A DNA stretch of 64,000 bases. Source: Frigoribacterium sp. ACAM 257 (GTDB lineage: Bacteria; Actinomycetota; Actinomycetes; Actinomycetales; Microbacteriaceae). Positions 7,999 to 17,022 of the stretch are shown one piece after another. The stretch covers positions 434,001 to 498,000 of the forward strand of contig NZ_VOLO01000001.1 of NCBI RefSeq assembly GCF_007954365.1, written 5' to 3'. A model generated the notes under the pieces. The model was not told the DNA's origin, did no database searches, and saw only the letters and a list, made by a program, of their open reading frames with translations. The stretch's first letter is position 1, and every line of letters begins with the position of its first letter. Position numbers and translations under genes: made by a program.

Positions 7999-8975
7999 CG
8001 GAGGCCTGCCTGGAGGGACAGGAGCGTCCGGTGGATGCCGGCGGGCAGCGGCGTCAGCATCCTGCGGTCGATCTCGGGCCAGACGACCGACCCGAACCGG
8101 AGGTCGGGCGCCTGGACCGACGCCGTGAAGTGGCTGCCCATGACGATGCGCGGCTTCTTCTTGACGATGCGCTGCAGCTCGCTGATGAGCGAGCCGATGG
8201 TCACTCCCTGCTGCGAGGCGATCACCTTGAGCACCACCGTGCCGGCCGGGGAGCCGGCCGCCCGGTCGACGGCCTCGACCGTCATCGCCGCGGCGTCGTC
8301 GACGAAGAGGTAGTCGCGGATGGTGTCGATGGGCACGTAGATGGACGAGGGCCGGCCCTGCAGGTGCGCGAGGCACAGCTGGGAGACGAGGCCCTGCGCC
8401 TTGCTCAGGTCCTGGCCGGGGCCGTAGAGGTTCGAGTACCTGCCGATCACGACGGGCACGCCCGTGGTCGCCGACCAGTCGCGGAAGAGCTTCTCGACGG
8501 CGAGCTTGCTCCAGCCGTAGGGCGCGAGGGGACGGGCCTCGGTCGTCTCGTCGAAGGGCGTGCCGGTCGAGCCGGCGAAGGCCCCTCCCGCCGAGGAGGC
8601 GACGAAGACCGACCCGCGGGAGGCGCGGGCAGGGTCGACCGCGATCACCGCGGCCACCTCGGACAGCACGCGGGCGACGACCGAGCGCTCCTCGGCGAGG
8701 GCGTCGGGCCCGCTGGCCACGACACCGGCGCCGGCGGCCCACACGAGCGACCACGGGGTGCCGTCGAGGATGAGGCCGCGCACGAGCGACGAGATCACGC
8801 TGACGGACGCGCCGGGATCACGCCACGGCACCGTGGCCCGCACCACGTCGCGTCCGTCCGCCTCGAGGGCCGCGACGACGGCGCCCCCGAGGAGGCCGCC
8901 AGCCCCGACGACGAGGTGGCGACGCCGCACCGTCGCGGTGGGGTCTGCTGCTCCGGTCACGACTGGGCCGGTCAC
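7995..8975 (-). CDS. NAD-dependent sugar epimerase/dehydratase
   Basis: A 326-aa extended short-chain dehydrogenase acting on nucleotide sugars. The coenzyme motif VGAGGLLGG is at residues 22-31, VASSAGG marks the catalytic Ser region, and PYGWSK near residue 152 holds the Tyr and Lys. YSNLYGPGQ and the later IRDYLFVDDAA are standard in 4-epimerases and 4,6-dehydratases. It starts at GTG one base after the previous stop and overlaps the next gene by GTGA, so it belongs tightly to the polysaccharide operon. It could make a rare sugar for the flanking GT2 enzymes. Exact substrate unknown. Confidence 0.85.
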   Translation of the reverse strand: MTGPVVTGAADPTATVRRRHLVVGAGGLLGGAVVAALEADGRDVVRATVPWRDPGASVSVISSLVRGLILDGTPWSLVWAAGAGVVASGPDALAEERSVVARVLSEVAAVIAVDPARASRGSVFVASSAGGAFAGSTGTPFDETTEARPLAPYGWSKLAVEKLFRDWSATTGVPVVIGRYSNLYGPGQDLSKAQGLVSQLCLAHLQGRPSSIYVPIDTIRDYLFVDDAAAMTVEAVDRAAGSPAGTVVLKVIASQQGVTIGSLISELQRIVKKKPRIVMGSHFTASVQAPDLRFGSVVWPEIDRRMLTPLPAGIHRTLLSLQAGLR

Positions 8976-8976
8976 G

Positions 8977-10011
8977 TCAGGAGTCGTGGGATCGACGGCG
9001 ACCGAGCGGGCCGCGTCCGGGGTCGCTGACGATCAGGTACGAGGGCCGGCCCATCGCCATGTTGACCGCGACGCCGACGTACTCGGCGACGACCCCGAGG
9101 GAGAAGAGGATCGCGCCGGTCGACAGGAGCACGACCACGATGGTCGACGACCAGCCCGCGGCGAGCTGCGTCCCCGCGATGGCGGAGATGACGACGTAGA
9201 CGGCGAAGAGCAGCCCGATGACCGCGAGGGCGATGCCCAGCACGCTGACGAGGCGGAGCCCGCGGGTGCCGGAGGTGAGGACCATCTTCCAGAAGTGGGA
9301 GAGGAGCTTGCGCAGCGAGTAGCCGCTCGCGCGGCCGCCTTCCTCGCGCAGCTCGACGGGGCTCGTGGTGATGCGCCGGGTGATCCAGCCGATGGCGACG
9401 TCGAGGTAGACGCCCGAGCCGGCGTACGCCGACACGCTGCGGCCGACGTCGCCGAGGACGAGCCGGTAGCTCTGGAACTGCGAGGCGTCGCCGCCGCCCA
9501 TGACCGTCCGCAGGACGACCTTCGCGCCCTTCGAGGCGGCGTTCCGGAAGGGGCCGTGGGGCGCCGCGTTCGTGGGCTTCGCGTAGACGAGGGCAGCCTG
9601 CTCGCGCATGGCCGTGTCGAGCATGGAGTCGAGGTAGGCCGGATCGTGCTGGCCGTCCTCGTCGACGGTGGCGATCCAGTCGCCGCCCGTGGAGGCCATC
9701 CCCGCGAGCGTCGCCGCGTGCTGGCCGAAGTTGCGGCTCAGCCAGACGCCCCGCACGAGGGCGTGCCGGCTCTCGAGGTCGCGGATCACCTGGTCGGAGG
9801 CGTCGGGCCCGTTGTCGTGCACGAGCAGCACCTCGGTGATCTGCCGCAGGTGGCCGTCCGGCGTCAGGCGCTCGGAGGCGAGGGCGAGAATCTCGTCGAC
9901 CAGCGCCGGCAGGGTGGTCTCGCCCTGGTACACGGGGATGACGACGGAGATGCGGTGCGCGGGCGAGACGGGAGTTTCGGCGGGTCTCGACACGGGACGT
10001 GACACTATCAC
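8977..10011 (-). CDS. Membrane-anchored GT2, DPM1/GtrB-like
   Basis: A 344-aa polyprenyl-phosphate sugar transferase type protein. VVIPVYQG (residues 23-30) and the VDEDGQHDP motif with acidic residues at 117-119 form the active site. Two transmembrane helices near 250-275 and 283-309 match the GtrB/ArnC layout. It likely loads a sugar onto a lipid carrier at the membrane for use by the GT-C proteins next to it. The start is uncertain: GTG at 10011 and GTG at 10005 are both in frame and neither has a clear ribosome site. It is separated by 68 bp from the upstream gene and by 1 bp from the downstream epimerase. Confidence 0.85.
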   Translation of the reverse strand: MIVSRPVSRPAETPVSPAHRISVVIPVYQGETTLPALVDEILALASERLTPDGHLRQITEVLLVHDNGPDASDQVIRDLESRHALVRGVWLSRNFGQHAATLAGMASTGGDWIATVDEDGQHDPAYLDSMLDTAMREQAALVYAKPTNAAPHGPFRNAASKGAKVVLRTVMGGGDASQFQSYRLVLGDVGRSVSAYAGSGVYLDVAIGWITRRITTSPVELREEGGRASGYSLRKLLSHFWKMVLTSGTRGLRLVSVLGIALAVIGLLFAVYVVISAIAGTQLAAGWSSTIVVVLLSTGAILFSLGVVAEYVGVAVNMAMGRPSYLIVSDPGRGPLGRRRSHDS

Positions 10012-10079
10012 GGCGCGGTCGGCCGACCCGGGCCCCGGAGGTGCGTCCGAGAGGCCGTCCCGGCGTGCGTCGCGGGGGC

Positions 10080-11987
10080 TCACGCGGGCACCCGCCACAG
10101 GGTGATCGTGCCGGTGATGCCCGGCAGCTCGAAGTCCGCCGAGTCGACGCGTTCCAGCTGAGCGCCGTAGGCGGACTCCCAGTTGACGGTGCAGGCGCTG
10201 TCGGTGAGCACCCAGCGGACGTTCGCCTCCCGCAGGTGCTCGAGGTCGAGCACGCCCGCCGTCCGGTCCGCCGACACCTGGTCGATCGACGCGCGGTCCT
10301 CGGGCCACGCCATGCCCAGGTTGTAGTTCACGACGGGAACGCCGGCAGCGATCTTCAGCTGCATGGGCTCGATGCACGGGTCGCCGACGAGGAGGCCCGT
10401 GGCGTCGCCTGAGCCGCCGGCCGTGTCCTCGATCGACCTCGTCGCCGCGGTCATCGCCTGGTCGCGCGTCGTGTTGTAGTCGATGAGCTGGTGGTACTCG
10501 TCGTCCTGGGCGAAGCGGACGAAGTCCACCGCCGACAGGGCGGCGAGCCCGACGCACACCGTCACGACCGCGCCGACCGTGCGTCGGACGACCGGCCCGA
10601 GGGCGGGGCCGTCGACGAGCAGGTCGCGCAGCACGATCGCGCCGACGGGGAGGATCGTCATGCAGACGAGCACGAAGGTGTCGAGCCAGAAGCGGTAGGG
10701 CTCCTGGTTGGCGCCCCAGATGTCGTTCGAGGAGGCGAGGAACCAGGCGGCGAGGACCCCGACGGGGTAGGCGACCCAGAACGGACGACGCCGGGCGACG
10801 CCGGCGGCCGCGATGCCGAGCAGCGGCAGCCAGAGAGCGGCCGACCCCACGACGCCGTGCCAGTCCACGCCCAGGTTGGCGCTCGAGGCGACCCGGTAGG
10901 TGAGGAACGGATCCCCGGAGGCGACGCCTCCGAGGGTCGCGCTCAGCTGGGGAGCAGCGGCCGCGAGGGCGACGACGCCGTACACGGCGAGGAGTCCGCG
11001 ACTGCGCACGAGGGCGACGACGAGCCCGGGCAGCGCCGGCAGGAGCCCGAACATCAGGGTCACGAGGGGGCCGGCTGAGTCGGCGATCCCTGGGCCGAAC
11101 ACGAACACGGCGACGACCCCCGCGCCCGAGACGAGCCACAGCAGACGGCGCCCGATCACGACGAGCCAGTACGCCGCGAGCACGAAGGCGACGAGGTAGA
11201 TCGTGACGAGGAACGAGTAGGTCTGGATGTTCGCCATCAGGCCGATCATCCCGGCCGCCACGACGGAGAGCGCCACCCGGGCTCCGGTCGCGCGGACGTG
11301 CGTCCACGCGACGAGCAGCAGCAGCAGGGCGGTCCCGCCGAGGCACAGCGAGACCGTCTCCCCGTTGATCGTGAACAGCGTGCCGAAGGCCCCCCAGAGC
11401 ACGGCGTGCGCGTCGAGCTTCTGGAACCAGCCGTCGGGAGAACCGGAGAAGGAGGAGAAGGTGCCGACGACGAACGGCAGGGGAGCGAGCAGCCCCGCCC
11501 AGAGGCGCCTGGTGAGGAGGACCAGCGTCAGGGCGAGCACGGCCACGAAGACCAGCTGCACCGCCAAGCCCGAGACGGCCCAGGCCTGCAGCGGGTCGAG
11601 TCCCGTCAGGCGTGAGATGTGCCCGAGCGCGACGTACCAGAGGTGCGGGTAGTTGTTCACGCCCGTCTCCGTGAACGGCTCGAGGGCGTCCGACTTGCCC
11701 TCGGCGGTGTTCACGACCATCGACATGTACGACAGCTGGTCGTACGGGAAGTAGTCGCGGAACGAGCTCCAGGCGAAGTCGGGGCGGGTCAGGAGCATCC
11801 CCGCCTGCAGCCAGAGGTGCGCGAGCGCGGCCACGAGGGCCACGCCCACGGCGACGGCGGCGCGCACGGGACCGCCCGAGACGCGCTCGCGCGCGCTCGC
11901 GAGCCAGGGCCGGACGGCGCCGAGCGACCCGGAAGCGGGCGACGAAGGGCGTCGGGACTCGGACGGAGGAGGCGCGTCGGTCGTCAC
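10080..11987 (-). CDS. GT-C-like polytopic membrane protein (635 aa)
   Basis: A multi-pass inner membrane protein with about a dozen hydrophobic helices. A long extracytoplasmic loop after the first helix is rich in aromatic and acidic residues (YFPYDQLSYM, NNYPHLWY). A soluble C-terminal domain of about 130 residues contains conserved-looking Cys. This pattern fits lipid-linked sugar transferases of the GT-C class, which would use the product of the adjacent GtrB-like enzyme. No specific family is recognised. Its ATG overlaps the upstream gene stop (ATGA at 11984-11987). Confidence 0.7.
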   Translation of the reverse strand: MTTDAPPPSESRRPSSPASGSLGAVRPWLASARERVSGGPVRAAVAVGVALVAALAHLWLQAGMLLTRPDFAWSSFRDYFPYDQLSYMSMVVNTAEGKSDALEPFTETGVNNYPHLWYVALGHISRLTGLDPLQAWAVSGLAVQLVFVAVLALTLVLLTRRLWAGLLAPLPFVVGTFSSFSGSPDGWFQKLDAHAVLWGAFGTLFTINGETVSLCLGGTALLLLLVAWTHVRATGARVALSVVAAGMIGLMANIQTYSFLVTIYLVAFVLAAYWLVVIGRRLLWLVSGAGVVAVFVFGPGIADSAGPLVTLMFGLLPALPGLVVALVRSRGLLAVYGVVALAAAAPQLSATLGGVASGDPFLTYRVASSANLGVDWHGVVGSAALWLPLLGIAAAGVARRRPFWVAYPVGVLAAWFLASSNDIWGANQEPYRFWLDTFVLVCMTILPVGAIVLRDLLVDGPALGPVVRRTVGAVVTVCVGLAALSAVDFVRFAQDDEYHQLIDYNTTRDQAMTAATRSIEDTAGGSGDATGLLVGDPCIEPMQLKIAAGVPVVNYNLGMAWPEDRASIDQVSADRTAGVLDLEHLREANVRWVLTDSACTVNWESAYGAQLERVDSADFELPGITGTITLWRVPA

Positions 11988-14281
11988 GGGGTCAGGTCCA
12001 ATCTCTCGACGTCGTCCTGCAGGACCGCCGCGTGGTCGATGCCGACGGACAGCGAGGTGGCCGTCGTCGTGGCGCCTCCGTCGGTCGAGCCCTCCACGGT
12101 GACGTGGGTGGTGCCCGGCGCGAAGGCCGCGGGGAGGTCCACGTCCACGCTCGCGTCGGACACGGGGACCACCGTCCGGGTGCCGTCCGGCGTCGTCACC
12201 ACCACGGCGTCGACGCCGGGCAGCGTCGTCAGCTCGAGGCGGAGGGAGCCGGCGACGGCGTCCTCACGGTCGTTCTGCACGTCGACGCTGTTCACGGTGT
12301 TGTCGCCCCCGACCGTCGGGTCGGTGCTGCCCGGCGTCGCCACCAGGGGCTGCCGGATCGCGTCGCGGAGCTCGTCGAGCTCTGCCCGGGGCAGGGCGGC
12401 CGCGGCGTCGCGGAGCTCTTGAGGGACGGTGTAGAGCACCCACCGGCCGTCGTCCGAGGTGAGCGAGGGCGCGCCGAGGGCACCGTCGAGCCCCGACTCG
12501 AGCTCGGCGCCCCGGTCGACGGTCCCGTCACGGTCGACCAGCACGCCGTCGAAGCCGAGGACGGCGACCTGGTCGGCGATCGACGCCGCGTCGTAGTCCT
12601 GCGCGGCCGCGGGCCACTCGGCGGCCGTCCGCCCCTTGATGCCGCCCGCGGACCACCTGACCGTCGTGGTGTGCAGGTAGGGGATCAGCACCTCCGCGTA
12701 GTCCAGCCCGCTCTCGAAGTCGTGGCCGGTCGACGCGCTCGCCTCCGGGAAGTCCGAGTAGGGCAGCTGGAGCACCTGCGCGCCGTCGCCCACCTCCGTC
12801 TGCACCTGCGAGAAGAAGGACGAGCGGGCGGCCCAGGTCGCGTCGAGCTCGGAGTAGTCGGGCACGAGCTCGGCACTGGTCTGGTCCCAGGTGCCGCCCG
12901 CGAGCAGGACGGCCCCGACGGCGAGGGTGGCGGTGGTCGGCGCCAGGTGCAGGTGAGGTCGCCACGTCACGACGCGCGCGACGGCGGCGTCGAGCGCGAG
13001 CCCGAGACCCGCGAGCGACAGGAGCGCGATGACGATCGACATCCGGTTCGCTCCGCGCAACGAGCTGGTGACGAACGAGAAGAGGCTGGAGAGCCCGCCC
13101 AGGGTGCCGAAGAGGAACGCCACGAGCGCGAGGCCGGCCATGAGGCGGACCGTCCGGAATCGCTCCGCGTTCGCCGGCGTCGAGCCGGCTGCGGGGCGTC
13201 GACGTCCGAGCAGCGTGGACACGGCCACGACGACGAGCAGCACGAACCCCGCCGCGGCGACCGCGCCGAGCACGGGGGTCTCGGACCGGTAGGGGAAGTA
13301 GTCGTCGTAGTACTCGCGGAGGTTCGAGAGGAGCTGCACCCGGTGGCCCGGCATCGGCAGCAGAAGCTGGGTCAGCTTCAGCGAGTAGTACTCGGTCTCG
13401 ACGGGTGTCCGGACGAGAGCGCCGCCGTCGGAGCCGTTGCGCCACGACCAGAGCACGTCGGGCAGCATGTTGAGGACCGCCGTCAGCACGACGACCAGGC
13501 CGGCGACGACCGCGCCGCCGAGGCGACGCCAGTCGCGCAGACGCCACCACGAGGCCACGCCCACGAGCGCGATGAACACGACGGTGAAGAAGCCGTAGTA
13601 CGTGGCGCCGGTGACGACGAGGGCCGAGGAGGCGGCGACCGCGGCCCCGCGACCGGTCAGGACGGCGAGCACGGGGTTCCGCACGCCGGCCCGGCGCAGC
13701 CAGAGCGGCTGGCCGGTGGCGATCAGGTGCACGACCCAGAAGGCGAGCGGCAGGGTGAAGTACGACGAGAGCGCGAGGTGGTTCTCGTTGCGGATGAAGT
13801 GGTACGGCGCGAGGGCGAAGAGCACCGAGAGCACCACCGACAGGATGCGGGACATGCCGATCCGGAGGAAGAAGAAGGTCGCGGTCAGCGCGACCAGGAC
13901 GAAGCCCAGCACGTACCAGACGTTCAGGGCGGCAGCCCAGTCGCCGAGCACCGCAGAGAGGACCCGCGCGGCCATGAACTGCAGGTTGTCCGCCGTCGGG
14001 AAGTCGTGGTACTGCTGCCCGAACGGGGCGCCGAGGAGGGGCTGCGACTCGTACCAGCCGGTCTCGGACACCGTCTTGAAGTGGGCCGCGACGGCGAGGG
14101 CGTCGTTGCGGTCGAAGAACGGCACCGTCCAGTCGGCCCGCCACAGCTTCATCGCGAAGACGACCCCCGCCGCGGCGAGCACGCCGGAGACGAGGTAGGC
14201 GGTGCCCCACCAGTCGGCGGCACGGCGCACGGTGCCGCGCCGCTCGACCCGGGTCGTCGTCGATCCGCGGGGCGGTGCCAT
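11984..14281 (-). CDS. GT-C/YfhO-like polytopic membrane protein (765 aa)
   Basis: A polytopic membrane protein with an N-terminal helix followed by an outside loop containing acidic DRND and FPTADNLQF, then LAPYHFIRNENH, a series of helices, and a C-terminal soluble region of about 250 residues that looks beta-rich. The APYHF(I/F)R signature and overall design recur in the 606-aa protein encoded at 20577-22397, so they are paralogues. Likely transfers sugar from a polyprenyl carrier outside the membrane. Start ATG touches the preceding GT2 stop (TGATG). Confidence 0.7.
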   Translation of the reverse strand: MAPPRGSTTTRVERRGTVRRAADWWGTAYLVSGVLAAAGVVFAMKLWRADWTVPFFDRNDALAVAAHFKTVSETGWYESQPLLGAPFGQQYHDFPTADNLQFMAARVLSAVLGDWAAALNVWYVLGFVLVALTATFFFLRIGMSRILSVVLSVLFALAPYHFIRNENHLALSSYFTLPLAFWVVHLIATGQPLWLRRAGVRNPVLAVLTGRGAAVAASSALVVTGATYYGFFTVVFIALVGVASWWRLRDWRRLGGAVVAGLVVVLTAVLNMLPDVLWSWRNGSDGGALVRTPVETEYYSLKLTQLLLPMPGHRVQLLSNLREYYDDYFPYRSETPVLGAVAAAGFVLLVVVAVSTLLGRRRPAAGSTPANAERFRTVRLMAGLALVAFLFGTLGGLSSLFSFVTSSLRGANRMSIVIALLSLAGLGLALDAAVARVVTWRPHLHLAPTTATLAVGAVLLAGGTWDQTSAELVPDYSELDATWAARSSFFSQVQTEVGDGAQVLQLPYSDFPEASASTGHDFESGLDYAEVLIPYLHTTTVRWSAGGIKGRTAAEWPAAAQDYDAASIADQVAVLGFDGVLVDRDGTVDRGAELESGLDGALGAPSLTSDDGRWVLYTVPQELRDAAAALPRAELDELRDAIRQPLVATPGSTDPTVGGDNTVNSVDVQNDREDAVAGSLRLELTTLPGVDAVVVTTPDGTRTVVPVSDASVDVDLPAAFAPGTTHVTVEGSTDGGATTTATSLSVGIDHAAVLQDDVERLDLTP

Positions 14282-15138
14282 CAGCGGCGGCCCGAGGCGC
14301 GCTCGCCGGCCTGCATCCGGCGTCGGAGGACGAGGTAGACGAGTCGACGCGACTGTGCGGCCAGGCGTGCCCGCAGGTCGCCGAGGCGGCGGTCGCCGGC
14401 GCTCACGACCTCAGGGTGCTCGCGGTGCAGCTCGGCGTGGTAGCCGCGCGCCTGGCGGGACTGCTCGGCCGAGAGGGCCACGCTCCACTGCGTGGAGCTC
14501 AGGCGGAACCCGCCGGCGAGCGAGGGGACGGCGACGAGGTCGCCCCGCAGCAGCACCCGGCAGTAGCTGGCCTGGTCGATCAGGTACGGGAACGCCGGGT
14601 ACCACCCGCCGGCCTCGACGAGGGCCGATCGGCGGAAGGTCACGCAGAAGGGCTCGCCGAACACGTTCGTGCCCGCGCGCACGGTCGCGCGGACCGCCTC
14701 GGCGCCGGGGACGAGCCGTCGGCCCCAGTCGCGGCCCCGACGGCGGAGGACGGTGGCGCCCGAGGCGTCGATCAACGAACGCGGGGACGACGCGACGACG
14801 GCGGTCGGCTGCTCGTCGAGGGCCTCGACGTGGTCGCGGAGCGTTCCCGGGTGCAGGACGTCGTCGCCGGGCACGAGGCGGAGGTACTCGCCGGTGGCGG
14901 CGTCGGTCACGCGAGTCCAGTTCGCCGGTGCGCCGCCTCCTGCGGGGGTCTGCAGCAGCGTGACGCGGGGGTCGTCGGCGTAGGCCTGCAGGCGCTGCCA
15001 CGTGTCGTCGGCCGACGAGTGGTCGGCGACGACCAGCTCGAAGTCGTCGTAGTCCTGGGACAACACGGAGCGCACCGTCTCGTCGATGAAGTCGGCGTTG
15101 TTGAAGGACGGGATGACGACGGTGAGACGGGGGGACAT
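14281..15138 (-). CDS. GT2-family glycosyltransferase
   Basis: A 285-aa cytosolic GT-A enzyme and first gene of the minus-strand operon running down to 6928. LTVVIPSFNN at residues 5-14 opens the fold, ADHSS near 38-42 binds the nucleotide, and VPGDDV at 89-94 gives the metal-binding acidic pair. FCVTFRRSAL and GGWYPAF follow as in O-antigen transferases. The C-terminal 60 residues are basic and probably membrane-associating. Transcribed away from the Wzm/Wzt genes. Confidence 0.87.
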   Translation of the reverse strand: MSPRLTVVIPSFNNADFIDETVRSVLSQDYDDFELVVADHSSADDTWQRLQAYADDPRVTLLQTPAGGGAPANWTRVTDAATGEYLRLVPGDDVLHPGTLRDHVEALDEQPTAVVASSPRSLIDASGATVLRRRGRDWGRRLVPGAEAVRATVRAGTNVFGEPFCVTFRRSALVEAGGWYPAFPYLIDQASYCRVLLRGDLVAVPSLAGGFRLSSTQWSVALSAEQSRQARGYHAELHREHPEVVSAGDRRLGDLRARLAAQSRRLVYLVLRRRMQAGERASGRR

Positions 15139-15314
15139 GCACGCTGCTCTCTGGCTCGATCAGTGAGCCAGTGTACTGGCGGGCCCCGGTGGGGGCGGGC
15201 AGCCTCGCGCAGGCCGTCGGGACGATGTGTGATGATGATTCGTCGCCTGCCGGGCGACGTCGTCGCCCCGGCGACGGGGACTGTCGCCGCGTGAGGCGCG
15301 AGGCATGGAGATCC
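15139..15314. promoter_or_regulatory. Divergent control region with two overlapping inverted repeats
   Basis: 176 bp between the GT2 operon (minus) and the wzm operon (plus). CTGGCTC (15151-15157) is mirrored by GAGCCAG (15165-15171), and this overlaps CCAGT-gt-ACTGG (15168-15179), a symmetric 12-bp site. These could bind a regulator of both operons. A GGAG ribosome site at 15307-15310 precedes the GTG start of the permease. Confidence 0.45.
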
Positions 15315-16268
15315 GTGAGTACTGAATCCGAGGCGCGCATCCAGCGCATCGCGACCCTTCCCTTCGAGAAGGCGGGCGCCGCGAGCGGCGGGCTCATCTC
15401 GGGCGTCGTGCCCGCGGTGCGCGACATCTGGGGGCACCGGGCCCTGCTCGACCTGCTGATCCGCCGCGAGCTGAAGGCCCGCTACAAGGACAGCGCGCTC
15501 GGGTTCGTGTGGAGCTTCATCCGGCCGCTCACCATGCTCGCGATCTACTACTTCGCCGTGGGACAGGTGCTCGGCGCCGCGCGGTCGGTTCCGCAGTTCG
15601 CCATCTACGTCTTCGCAGGACTCACCCTGTGGGGGCTCTACAACGAGATCATCGCCGGCGGCACGACGTCCATCCTCGCGAACGCCGGGCTGATCAAGAA
15701 GGTCTACGTCCCGAGGGAGCTCTTCCCGCTGGCCTCGCTGGGGTCGGCCCTCTTCAACTTCGTCGTGCAGTTCGCCGTGTTGCTCGCGGCCGTGCTGGTG
15801 CTCGGACAGTTCCCGCTCTCGTGGAACCTGCTCTACGTCCCGGTGGCCGTGGTGCTCACCGTCATCTACGGCCTCGCCTTCGCGCTGTTCCTCTCGGCGG
15901 TCAACGTGTACCTCCGCGACGTGCAGTACCTCGTCGAGGTGGCGCTGCTGATCCTGTTCTGGGCGTCGCCCATCGTCTACTCGTTCGGGATGGTCGTCGA
16001 CCGGGCGGCCGCCCGCGGACAGGAGTGGATCGTCACGCTCTACCAGCTGAACCCCATGACGGACATCATCCTCGCGTTCCAGAAGGGGATCTGGCGCGCG
16101 GGCAGCGAGACCTCCGTGCTGGACGACGGCACCGTCATCCCGCCGCAGCCGTTCCCTGCCGACCTCGACTTGCGCCTCCTCGTCATCGGCGTCGTGGGGC
16201 TCGTCCTGCTGCTCCTCGCCCAGCGGGTCTTCGCCCGCCTGCAGGGCAACTTCGCCCAGGAGATCTGA
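15315..16268 (+). CDS. wzm: Polysaccharide ABC exporter, permease subunit
   Basis: A 317-aa ABC-2 type permease with six predicted membrane helices. RRELKARYKDSALGFVWSF near the start of the core is the cytosolic coupling region typical of Wzm, KpsM and TagG. LIKKVYVPRELFP and the NVYLRDVQYLVEVALLILFWASPI stretch match the family. It moves a completed lipid-linked polysaccharide across the membrane with the ATPase encoded next. Start chosen at GTG 15315 because GGAG lies 4 nt upstream; the long in-frame extension back to 15171 has no such support and adds a non-homologous tail. Confidence 0.9.
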   Translation: MSTESEARIQRIATLPFEKAGAASGGLISGVVPAVRDIWGHRALLDLLIRRELKARYKDSALGFVWSFIRPLTMLAIYYFAVGQVLGAARSVPQFAIYVFAGLTLWGLYNEIIAGGTTSILANAGLIKKVYVPRELFPLASLGSALFNFVVQFAVLLAAVLVLGQFPLSWNLLYVPVAVVLTVIYGLAFALFLSAVNVYLRDVQYLVEVALLILFWASPIVYSFGMVVDRAAARGQEWIVTLYQLNPMTDIILAFQKGIWRAGSETSVLDDGTVIPPQPFPADLDLRLLVIGVVGLVLLLLAQRVFARLQGNFAQEI

Positions 16269-16271
16269 ACC

Positions 16272-17021
16272 GTGAGCACTGCACCCACCTCGCCCGTCTC
16301 GGTCGTCACGATGACCGGCGTCTCGAAGCGCTTCGTCATCCGCAAGGAGAAATCGCTCAAGGAGCGCATCGTCAACCTCGCCAGGTCGAACAAGCACAAG
16401 GACGACTTCTGGGCGCTCCGCGACGTCTCGCTCGAGATCGAGGCAGGCACGACCGTCGGGCTCATCGGGGCCAACGGCTCGGGCAAGAGCACCCTGCTGA
16501 AGGTGATCGGCGGCATCCTCCAGCCCACCACCGGCGAGGTGCGACGTCGAGGTCAGCTCGCGGCGCTCCTCGAGCTCGGGGCGGGGTTCCACCCCGATCT
16601 CACGGGCCGCGAGAACGTGTTCCTGAACGGCTCGATCCTCGGGCTCACGCAGCAGCAGATCGCCGGCTTCTTCGACTCGATCGTCGACTTCAGCGAGATC
16701 GGCGAGTTCATCGACACGCAGGTGAAGTTCTACTCGTCGGGCATGTACGTCCGGCTCGCCTTCGCCATCGCCATCCACGTCGACCCCGACGTGCTGCTGG
16801 TCGACGAGGTGCTGGCCGTGGGCGACGAGCCGTTCCAGCGGAAGTGCCTGGACAAGATCGCGCAGTTCCAGCGGGAGGGGCGGACGATCGTCATCGTCAC
16901 GCACGACCTCGGGACGGTCGAGTCCCTGTGCGACCGGGCGGTCGTCCTGTCCCACGGCGCCGTGATCTTCGACGGCGACCCCGTCGAGGGCGTGGCCGCC
17001 CTGCGGCGGAACTTCTCGTAG
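16272..17021 (+). CDS. wzt: Polysaccharide ABC exporter, ATP-binding subunit
   Basis: A 249-aa ATPase. Walker A GANGSGKST is at residues 66-74, the YSSGM signature near 155 and Walker B LLVDEVLAVGD near 175; the ELGAGFHPDLTGREN and SSGMYVRLAFA wording is typical of the Wzt/KpsT/TagH group. It lacks the extra C-terminal carbohydrate-binding domain found in long Wzt proteins, so substrate recognition is probably of the KpsT/TagH style. GTG start 3 nt after the wzm stop, followed 1 nt after its stop by the flippase-like gene. Confidence 0.93.
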   Translation: MSTAPTSPVSVVTMTGVSKRFVIRKEKSLKERIVNLARSNKHKDDFWALRDVSLEIEAGTTVGLIGANGSGKSTLLKVIGGILQPTTGEVRRRGQLAALLELGAGFHPDLTGRENVFLNGSILGLTQQQIAGFFDSIVDFSEIGEFIDTQVKFYSSGMYVRLAFAIAIHVDPDVLLVDEVLAVGDEPFQRKCLDKIAQFQREGRTIVIVTHDLGTVESLCDRAVVLSHGAVIFDGDPVEGVAALRRNFS

Positions 17022-17022
17022 C

